DNA of 16,347 nt from CAYONP01 sp964405335 (GTDB lineage: Bacteria; Armatimonadota; UBA10988). Position numbers and translations under genes: made by a program. Below are positions 1 to 4,381 of the stretch, one piece after another (positions within the stretch are counted from its first letter, which is position 1; every line of letters begins with the position of its first letter). A model generated the notes under the pieces. That model ran no database searches. It was not told where the DNA came from and saw only the letters and a list, made by a program, of their open reading frames with translations. The DNA lies in NCBI GenBank assembly GCA_964405335.1, contig CAYONP010000114.1, positions 1-16,347 on the forward strand, read 5' to 3'.

Positions 1-626
1 TCGAGGCGAAGCCGAACGAGCCGCGCGGGCACATCTTCCTGCCGACCACCGGCGCGATGCTCGGCTTCATCGCGACGCTCGACGATCCGAGCATGGTCGG
101 GGTCAATCCCGAGGTGGCGCACGAGACCATGGCCGGGCTGAACTTCGTCCACGCGGTGGCCCAGGCGATGGACGCCGGCAAGCTGTTCCACATCGACCTG
201 AACGACCAGGAGGCCGGCCGCTACGACCAGGACTTCCGCTTCGGCTCGGCCAACCCGAAGCAGGCCTTCTTCCTGGTCAAGCTGCTCGAGGATCGCGGCT
301 ACGACGGCATGCGCCACTTCGACGCGCACGCCTACCGGACCGAGGATGTCGACGGCGTGTGGGACTTCTGCGCCGGCTGCATGAGAACCTATCTGATCCT
401 CAAGGACAAGGCCGCGCGGTTCAACGCCGACGGCGAGATCCAGGAGCTGCTCGCCGCCCTGACCGCCGATCCCGATGGTCTGGAGCCGCTGCTACAGGCC
501 TACACGCGCGACCACGCCCTGGCGCTCCTCGGCCGCCAGACGGACATCTACACGCTGGGGGCGGAGGGTCGGAAGCTGGAGCGGTTGGATCAGTTGGCGA
601 TGGAGGTTTTGTTGGGGGTGAGGTAG
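1..626 (+). CDS. xylA: Xylose isomerase, C-terminal part (5' end outside window)
   Basis: The enzyme interconverts D-xylose and D-xylulose (often also glucose and fructose) in the cytoplasm, using two divalent metal ions. The reading frame is open from base 3 and about 207 residues are visible. Recognisable blocks are KPNEPRG near the left edge, GVNPEVAHETMAGLNF, the metal-site region KLFHIDLNDQ followed by YDQDFRFG, HFDAHAYRTED, and the family ending RLDQLAMEVLLGVR. These match the shorter, actinobacterial-type (class I) xylose isomerases. The N-terminal half with the catalytic histidine is outside the window. The last 15 codons are odd: they use TTG four times, GTT and AGG, unlike the GC-rich codons before them, and a diverged copy of this tail lies at 1773-1827. 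A stem-loop overlaps the stop codon. Confidence 0.95.
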   Translation, partial: EAKPNEPRGHIFLPTTGAMLGFIATLDDPSMVGVNPEVAHETMAGLNFVHAVAQAMDAGKLFHIDLNDQEAGRYDQDFRFGSANPKQAFFLVKLLEDRGYDGMRHFDAHAYRTEDVDGVWDFCAGCMRTYLILKDKAARFNADGEIQELLAALTADPDGLEPLLQAYTRDHALALLGRQTDIYTLGAEGRKLERLDQLAMEVLLGVR

Positions 627-643
627 ACGCGACCTCGCCCCAA
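582..643 (+). repeat. Direct repeat copy 1: xylA 3' end
   Basis: The last 45 bases of xylA (582-626) match 1773-1817 at about 37 of 45 positions, ending in the identical GTGAGGTAG. In protein terms RLDQLAMEVLLGVR-stop compares with RFEQLAMEIALWVR-stop. With small gaps the similarity may run on through the stem-loop to 643, matching as far as 1827. The two copies flank the DUF3800 patch. Confidence 0.6.
612..643 (+). terminator. Stem-loop over the xylA stop codon, possible terminator
   Basis: Arms 612-624 and 632-643 pair as TTGGGG(G)TGAGGT with ACCTCGCCCCAA around the 7-base loop AGACGCG. This gives about 12 pairs, with one bulged G and one G-U wobble. The xylA stop TAG (624-626) sits at the top of the left arm. 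No T-run follows, so it is not a classical intrinsic terminator. It may mark the transcript end, protect the 3' end, or hinder read-through into the DUF3800 gene that starts at 654. Confidence 0.4.
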
Positions 644-653
644 GGCGTGTCGG

Positions 654-1664
654 ATGTTGCTCTTTGTCGATGAAAGCTATCAACAGGTCGACAGGACCAC
701 CCATCTTGCGATCGGTGGTGTCCTTGTCAGTGCTGACCGCTACCGCCAACTGATGGCCTGTGTGTATCAGCTCAAACAGCGATACTTCATCAGTAATCTG
801 GCGGTCGATTGCGGTGACCCTGACGCGCTTCGAACGGCACGACAGCGGGGTGTTCTGGTAGATGGTGAGGTTACCCAGGCAGAGCTCAAGGCCAACAAGC
901 TGCTGGGCCCGCGGGTCGCCAGGCACTACGCGGCGACCGGCAGCGCGATCGGCTTCGAACTGGTGCAGGAGTTGCTCGGTAGCTTGCACGACCTCGATGC
1001 GCGGGTATTCGGGACCCTGTCGGAAGTGCACGACGTGCACGCGGTGCTGCGCCCCCGCGCCGACCTGCTACCACGGCAGCCGGAGTTCCTACTCGAGCGA
1101 GCAAACGACTACGCCGCGGGCCGTGGCGACCAGCGAGTCATTTGCACGGTCTTCGATAGCGTGCACCTTGGGCAAGATCACGGCATCGAGGCAGGCGTTT
1201 CGAACTTCATGTTCCGCACCAGCAAGGGTCAGCAGATGCGGCAGATTGTCCCTCAGCCTTTCTTTGTCAACTCGATGCTCACACCGGGACTACAGGTGGC
1301 CGACATTGTGAGCTATCTATTGCGATTGGCCATGGCTGAAGAGCACGCCCGGCTACCGTGGCAGCTACTGATCGACCAGGTCTACCGCCTGGCTGTGCGT
1401 CGTGAGGACGGCAAGGTCCACAGCATCTACCGCATCTACGATAAGGTGCCCCAAAAAATCAACAGGCGGGGGATCACCCCACGCGTCCGGGAGACCGGAC
1501 GCTCCGCCTGTTTGTGTGCAGTTTACCCCACCGCCGGTCACTGGGCAAGCCGCATCCGGCAACGGAGCCGCAACAACCACGGCGACATGGGCGCCTGCGC
1601 CGCTACCCCATCCCCGCCAACCCCGCGATCAACCCAATCCCCAGCGCCCAGCACAACATCGTGA
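654..1664 (+). CDS. DUF3800 domain-containing protein with an unusual C-terminal tail
   Basis: It begins MLLFVDESYQ, the signature opening of DUF3800, with acidic residues D6 and E7. It later carries the other family hallmark, LQVADIVSYLLRLAM (D217), near the end of the conserved domain. DUF3800 proteins are predicted RNase H-like nucleases, often found beside mobile elements or defence genes; no substrate is established. Homology-like sequence seems to end near YRIYDKVPQK (about residue 267). The remaining 70 or so residues are low-complexity read-through, first across an inverted-repeat structure and then antisense to a truncated membrane-protein gene. The last 20 residues equal the end of the aminotransferase at 2988-4094. 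The gene is visibly lower in GC than its neighbours and is bracketed by xylA-tail repeats, which suggests acquisition. Only a weak AAGG (642-645) precedes the ATG. Confidence 0.8.
   Translation: MLLFVDESYQQVDRTTHLAIGGVLVSADRYRQLMACVYQLKQRYFISNLAVDCGDPDALRTARQRGVLVDGEVTQAELKANKLLGPRVARHYAATGSAIGFELVQELLGSLHDLDARVFGTLSEVHDVHAVLRPRADLLPRQPEFLLERANDYAAGRGDQRVICTVFDSVHLGQDHGIEAGVSNFMFRTSKGQQMRQIVPQPFFVNSMLTPGLQVADIVSYLLRLAMAEEHARLPWQLLIDQVYRLAVRREDGKVHSIYRIYDKVPQKINRRGITPRVRETGRSACLCAVYPTAGHWASRIRQRSRNNHGDMGACAATPSPPTPRSTQSPAPSTTS
1453..1512 (-). terminator. Three-way-junction inverted repeat, possible minus-strand intrinsic terminator
   Basis: Outer arms AACAGGCGG (1461-1469) and CCGCCTGTT (1504-1512) are perfect complements. 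They enclose two further hairpins: GGG-ATCA-CCC around 1470-1480, and an 8-bp perfect stem GCGTCCGG/CCGGACGC (1483-1502) closed by a GAGA (GNRA-type) loop. Read on the minus strand, the outer stem is followed by GA and then six T (1458-1453), as in an intrinsic terminator. It would serve minus-strand transcription from the truncated membrane-protein gene. It lies inside the DUF3800 reading frame. Confidence 0.55.
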
Positions 1665-1700
1665 CCCCGATGCAGGCCGCGACGCGCGTGCCCAGTTGCA
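1591..1700. repeat. Dispersed repeat, copy A
   Basis: Bases 1601-1680 are identical to 4031-4110 over 80 positions. Similarity continues to about 1700 with a few mismatches, and for about 10 bases before 1601. It corresponds to the 3' end of the small membrane-protein gene (minus strand) plus a few bases beyond its stop. The same block supplies the C-terminal tail of the DUF3800 frame on the plus strand. Confidence 0.85.
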
Positions 1701-1740
1701 GGTTCGCATTGCGGCTCGACGTGTCGCAGCCGGCGCGGAT
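1603..1740 (-). pseudogene. Truncated copy of the small membrane-protein gene
   Basis: Read on the minus strand, this encodes the last 40-odd residues of the protein intact at 4033-4290. From RNANLQLGTR to the stop, 34 of 36 residues are the same, including the hydrophobic segment AACIGVTMLCWALGIGLIAG. Toward its N-terminal side there is a net loss of about four codons (RAGCDTSSRN against GAGCAYGCIQLSRN), and similarity stops near residue 37. The first membrane segment and the start codon are missing, so this is a decayed duplicate. It overlaps the 3' end of the DUF3800 frame in antisense. Confidence 0.75.
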
Positions 1741-1772
1741 GGAAGCAAGGTCGGCATCCGCAAACTCAACAG

Positions 1773-1827
1773 CGGTTTGAGCAATTGGCAATGGAGATTG
1801 CGTTGTGGGTGAGGTAGGGACCACCAA
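1773..1827 (+). repeat. Direct repeat copy 2: diverged xylA 3' end remnant
   Basis: Read in the frame starting at 1773, it gives RFEQLAMEIALWVR followed by TAG (1815-1817). This is clearly related to the xylA ending RLDQLAMEVLLGVR, with about 82% base identity over 45 bases. After the stop, GGACCACCAA may be a shortened version of the right arm of the xylA stem-loop. Upstream similarity fades (GRHPQTQQ against GRKLE). The 250 bases between the DUF3800 stop (1664) and the next start (1916) hold only this remnant, part of the truncated gene and a promoter candidate. Confidence 0.6.
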
Positions 1828-1890
1828 TCTGGGTCGTCGCGGCCAGGCAAGATGGTTCGCGCGGACGAGACGGCGCGCGTCCTGAGCGTG

Positions 1891-1908
1891 TAGACTCCCG
1901 AGATGGAG
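1891..1908 (+). promoter_or_regulatory. Candidate -10 box and ribosome binding site for the acyltransferase operon
   Basis: TAGACT (1891-1896) resembles a -10 box and would place the transcript start near 1903. GGAG (1905-1908) lies 7 bases before the GTG at 1916 and decides that start. I see no convincing -35 box. Confidence 0.4.
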
Positions 1909-1915
1909 CCCGGCC

Positions 1916-2455
1916 GTGCTCGAAAGCGTGGCCATCGTCGGCAGCTATCTACTGGGCAGCCTGTGCGCGGCGGTGTTCGTCGTGCGGTGGCGCACCGGGC
2001 AGGATGTGCGTGACACCGGCTCCGGCAACGCAGGGGCGCGGAATGCCGGGCGCCTGCTCGGTCGCCGCGGTTTCGCGGCGGTCTTCGTGCTCGATGCGGC
2101 CAAGGGCGCCCTGGCCGTCATCGCCGCTCGTCTGCTCGGACTGGAGTCGGCCTGGCAGGCGGGAGCGATGCTGGCGGTCACCGTCGGTCACATCCTGCCC
2201 TGCTGGCACGGCTTCCGCGGCGGCAAGGGCGCCGCCTGCGCCGCCGGAGCCCTGCTCGCGTTCTGCCCGTTAGCCTCGCTGGCCGCGCTGCTGACCTACG
2301 CGCTCACTCAACTCGGCGGTTCATCGGCGCGCCGGGGCCTGCTCGGCGTCGCCGTCGCACCGCTCGTCGCTTGGATCGTCGCGCCTACCACGGCGTGGTG
2401 GGTCAGCGGTCTGGCGCTCCTGGTCGCGGCCGCGCATCTGTGGAGACGGCGATGA
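1916..2455 (+). CDS. plsY: PlsY-like glycerol-3-phosphate acyltransferase, short C-terminus
   Basis: PlsY enzymes move an acyl chain from acyl-phosphate to the 1-position of glycerol 3-phosphate, the first membrane step of phospholipid synthesis. Of the family blocks seen here, block 1 is GSGNAGARNAGR (residues 35-46), with GSYLLGS before it. DAAKG lies at 60-64 and block 2, GHILPCWHGFRGGKGAA, at 91-107. Several hydrophobic segments fit an integral membrane protein. At 179 residues it is shorter than the usual 190-210. It ends AAAHLWRRR and lacks the usual last block (roughly HxxNIxRLxxGxE), whose residues matter for activity in characterised PlsY. It may therefore be a paralogue with another acceptor. 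The start is GTG, supported by GGAG 7 bases upstream. The stop overlaps the next ATG (ATGA), so translation is probably coupled. Confidence 0.85.
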   Translation: MLESVAIVGSYLLGSLCAAVFVVRWRTGQDVRDTGSGNAGARNAGRLLGRRGFAAVFVLDAAKGALAVIAARLLGLESAWQAGAMLAVTVGHILPCWHGFRGGKGAACAAGALLAFCPLASLAALLTYALTQLGGSSARRGLLGVAVAPLVAWIVAPTTAWWVSGLALLVAAAHLWRRR

Positions 2456-2991
2456 CGGTTGGTGTCGCCACTGCCGAGGAGCGCGAGCAGGCGTTGCGGC
2501 TGGCCCACCGCGTGTTCGCCGAGGAGCTCGGCCTCAAACCGCGCCAGGCCGACGGGCGGCTGGCCGACGACTGGTTCGAAGACGCTGTCTGCCTGGTTGC
2601 ACGCGCTCAGGGTCAACTGGTCGGCATGATCACCGTCGGCACACAGCGCCCGTTTTCGATCGACGCCAAGCTCCCGGATCTGGAGCGCTACCTCCCGCCG
2701 TCGCACCGACTGGCCGAAGTGCGATTGCTCGCGGTCGAGCCGCCGTGGCGCGGCGGCACAACGCTCTACCGGCTGAGCACCGCCGCGTTGGCGGCCGGAC
2801 GAGCGGCAGACGTCGACCGCTTCGTCTGCTCCGCCATGCTGGATCGGATTGCGCTCTATGCGCGGATCGGCTGGCGGCCATTCGGGCCGCTTCTGGGCAG
2901 TCCCGAGTGGCCGCTCCAGGCGATGACGCTGACGCCCGCGGACCTGACTCCCCTCGGTCGACGGCTGCTGTCCAACAGGATGGTCGGATGA
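2452..2991 (+). CDS. GNAT-fold N-acyltransferase, autoinducer-synthase/FeeM-like
   Basis: The 179-residue protein resembles the acyl-homoserine-lactone synthase/FeeM/exosortase-associated acyltransferase group, which takes acyl-ACP and N-acylates an amino acid or amine. Visible features are LRLAHRVFAEELGL (residues 16-29), ADDWFEDAVCLVARAQGQLVGMITV (about 40-64), and LAEVRLLAVEPPWRGG (E89, R91), where the family has its E-x-x-R-L-A-V strand. IALYARIGWRPFGP near the end recalls the GNAT Y-x-x-x-G-F/W motif. Here the arginine is one position closer to the glutamate than in the canonical motif, so substrate handling may differ. A generic GNAT acetyltransferase is the alternative. Start at 2452: GGAG lies 6 bases upstream and the ATG overlaps the PlsY-like stop. 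Its own stop overlaps the aminotransferase start in the same way, so the three genes probably act together. Confidence 0.65.
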   Translation: MTVGVATAEEREQALRLAHRVFAEELGLKPRQADGRLADDWFEDAVCLVARAQGQLVGMITVGTQRPFSIDAKLPDLERYLPPSHRLAEVRLLAVEPPWRGGTTLYRLSTAALAAGRAADVDRFVCSAMLDRIALYARIGWRPFGPLLGSPEWPLQAMTLTPADLTPLGRRLLSNRMVG

Positions 2992-4094
2992 GGAACCAAG
3001 GAGCGGCCGTCAACTTCACGCCGGGACCGGTCTCGGTGAGCGAGGCGGTGCAGCGGGCGTTTGCCAGCCCACCCATCTCGCATCGCGCGCCCGAGTTCGT
3101 CGCCGCGCTGCAGGACCTGCGACGGCGGCTGGCCGCGCTGGTGCGCTGTCGCGATGTGGCGGTCATGCTCGGCTCCGGCACCCTGGCCAACGAAGCCGTG
3201 GCGGCACGACTGGCGGCCTGCGGCGAGCCCGGCGTGATTGCCTGCAACGGCGAGTTCGGCGAGCGGCTGTGCCGGCAGGCCTTGCGCTGGAATCTCCGCT
3301 GCGAGGTCGTCACGGCGCCGTGGGGAGAGGAACTCGACCGCCCAGCCATCGAGCGCGCCCTGCGTCGCGGGGCGCGTTGGCTCTGGGCTGTTCACTGCGA
3401 GACCTCGACCGGGGTCCTGAACGACCTTGACCAGCTCAGGACGCTGTGCCGCGCGCACGACGGTCGTCTCTACCTCGATGCGGTCAGCTCGGTCGGCGCG
3501 GTGCCGGTGGACCTGAACGGCGTCTGCCTGGCGAGCGGTGTGAGCGGCAAGGCGCTGCGGGGCTATCCCGGACTGGCCCTCGTCTTCTCCGAGTGCCATC
3601 TTCAGCCCGAGCCGTCGGTACCGCTGTACCTCGACATCGGCTTGTACTCGCTCGACGATGGCATCCCGTTCACCCACTCGTCCAACCTCGTGCTGGCACT
3701 GGCCGCCGCGCTCCGGCCGCTCCACCAAGACGCGGCGGGTGTCTTCGCGCGCGTCAAGGCACACGGCAGTGCACTGCGCCGCGGACTGGAGGCGGCGGGA
3801 TTCTCAATCTTGGCAAGGGAGTCGATCGCCACGCCGGCGGTGGTGACCATCCCGCTCCCGCCGCCGATCGACTCGGTGGCCGTGGGCGAACACATGGAGC
3901 GGCAAGGCTGGCTGCTCAGCTACCGCAGCAGCTACCTGGTCCGTCGCAACTGGCTTCAGATCTGCCTGATGGGCCACACGTCGCCCGAGTTACTGGCCGA
4001 CTTGCCGGGGCGACTCCGCGCCGCCTGCACCGCTACCCCATCCCCGCCAACCCCGCGATCAACCCAATCCCCAGCGCCCAGCACAACATCGTGA
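2988..4094 (+). CDS. Class V pyridoxal-phosphate aminotransferase
   Basis: The fold-type I enzyme resembles the alanine-glyoxylate / serine-pyruvate / 2-aminoethylphosphonate aminotransferase group. Features in order are NFTPGPVSVSEAV (9-21), PPISHRAPEF (28-37), LGSGTLANEA (cofactor phosphate region), HCETSTGVLND, YLDAVSSVGA (D164 for the cofactor nitrogen) and GVSGKALRGYPGL (K188, the expected Schiff-base lysine). The specific substrate cannot be read from the sequence. The start overlaps the preceding stop (ATGA), with AGGA 7 bases upstream. The catalytic domain ends near RLRAA. The last 22 or so residues are read-through into the repeat antisense to the small membrane-protein gene and equal the tail of the DUF3800 protein. 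In context it may supply, or recycle, the amino compound acylated by the upstream enzymes; this is inference. Confidence 0.85.
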   Translation: MRNQGAAVNFTPGPVSVSEAVQRAFASPPISHRAPEFVAALQDLRRRLAALVRCRDVAVMLGSGTLANEAVAARLAACGEPGVIACNGEFGERLCRQALRWNLRCEVVTAPWGEELDRPAIERALRRGARWLWAVHCETSTGVLNDLDQLRTLCRAHDGRLYLDAVSSVGAVPVDLNGVCLASGVSGKALRGYPGLALVFSECHLQPEPSVPLYLDIGLYSLDDGIPFTHSSNLVLALAAALRPLHQDAAGVFARVKAHGSALRRGLEAAGFSILARESIATPAVVTIPLPPPIDSVAVGEHMERQGWLLSYRSSYLVRRNWLQICLMGHTSPELLADLPGRLRAACTATPSPPTPRSTQSPAPSTTS

Positions 4095-4130
4095 CCCCGA
4101 TGCAGGCCGCGATGCGCGTGCCCAGTTGCA
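4021..4130. repeat. Dispersed repeat, copy B
   Basis: Bases 4031-4110 equal 1601-1680 exactly, and flanks on both sides match less well. This is the 3' end of the intact small membrane-protein gene on the minus strand, and also the last codons of the class V aminotransferase on the plus strand. The minus strand is G-rich, with six runs of three or four G between about 4033 and 4080. Confidence 0.85.
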
Positions 4131-4290
4131 GGCTGGCGTTGCGACTCAGTTGGATGCAGCCGTAGGCGCAGCCGGCGCCGATGGCGCCGGGCAGCGCGCC
4201 GCCCAGGGTAACCACCGGCAGCAGGATGCACAGACCGGCGAAGGGGTAGCCCCACCAGGGGATCCGGCCCTCGCGACGAGCAGTCGACAT
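4033..4290 (-). CDS. Small integral membrane protein (85 residues), function unknown
   Basis: The protein starts MSTARREGRIPWWGYPF. It has two clear hydrophobic stretches, about residues 14-48 (possibly a hairpin of two helices: AGLCILLPVVTLGGALPGAI and the following segment) and 60-84 (AACIGVTMLCWALGIGLIAG), joined by the polar SRNASLQLGTR. I do not recognise the family. A truncated duplicate at 1603-1740 keeps the C-terminal half at 34 of 36 residues, which supports real coding. The ATG at 4290 has no good ribosome binding site next to it; GGAGG lies about 50 bases upstream, before an out-of-frame GTG. The last 62 bases overlap the aminotransferase gene tail to tail. It is divergent from the GH26-like gene. 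Confidence 0.65.
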   Translation of the reverse strand: MSTARREGRIPWWGYPFAGLCILLPVVTLGGALPGAIGAGCAYGCIQLSRNASLQLGTRIAACIGVTMLCWALGIGLIAGLAGMG

Positions 4291-4365
4291 GATGATGGCT
4301 CGCGACGGCGGAAGACGCGTTCGTCGTTGCCACGGGCAATCCTCCGGGCGGGCGAACCCGGCGCC

Positions 4366-4374
4366 TGCTATAAT
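4366..4374 (+). promoter_or_regulatory. Extended -10 promoter TGCTATAAT
   Basis: TGC followed by a consensus TATAAT (4369-4374) is a full extended -10 element, which can work without a -35 box; none is obvious here. The transcript would start near 4381, at or one base from the GTG at 4382, implying a leaderless or nearly leaderless mRNA for the five-gene unit downstream. Confidence 0.7.
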
Positions 4375-4381
4375 CGGCGCG

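Noticed and set aside
1461..1512. Diversity-generating retroelement target structure, suggested by an 8-bp stem with a GNRA loop near a gene end.
   Set aside because: There is no reverse transcriptase, no template repeat and no variable repeat in the window.
1402..1812. Open frame across the accessory patch in another frame.
   Set aside because: Low-complexity Pro/Arg/Thr-rich product with no motif; it spans the repeat, the truncated gene and the xylA-tail remnant in a frame that matches none of them.
1862..1882. Inverted repeat GGACG...CGTCC upstream of the acyltransferase operon as an operator.
   Set aside because: Only five pairs in very GC-rich sequence; expected by chance.
4289..4381. 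Upstream ATG start at 4289 for the GH26-like gene.
   Set aside because: It would place an Arg-rich segment before a clear signal peptide and would lie upstream of the TGCTATAAT promoter. GTG 4382 fits both.
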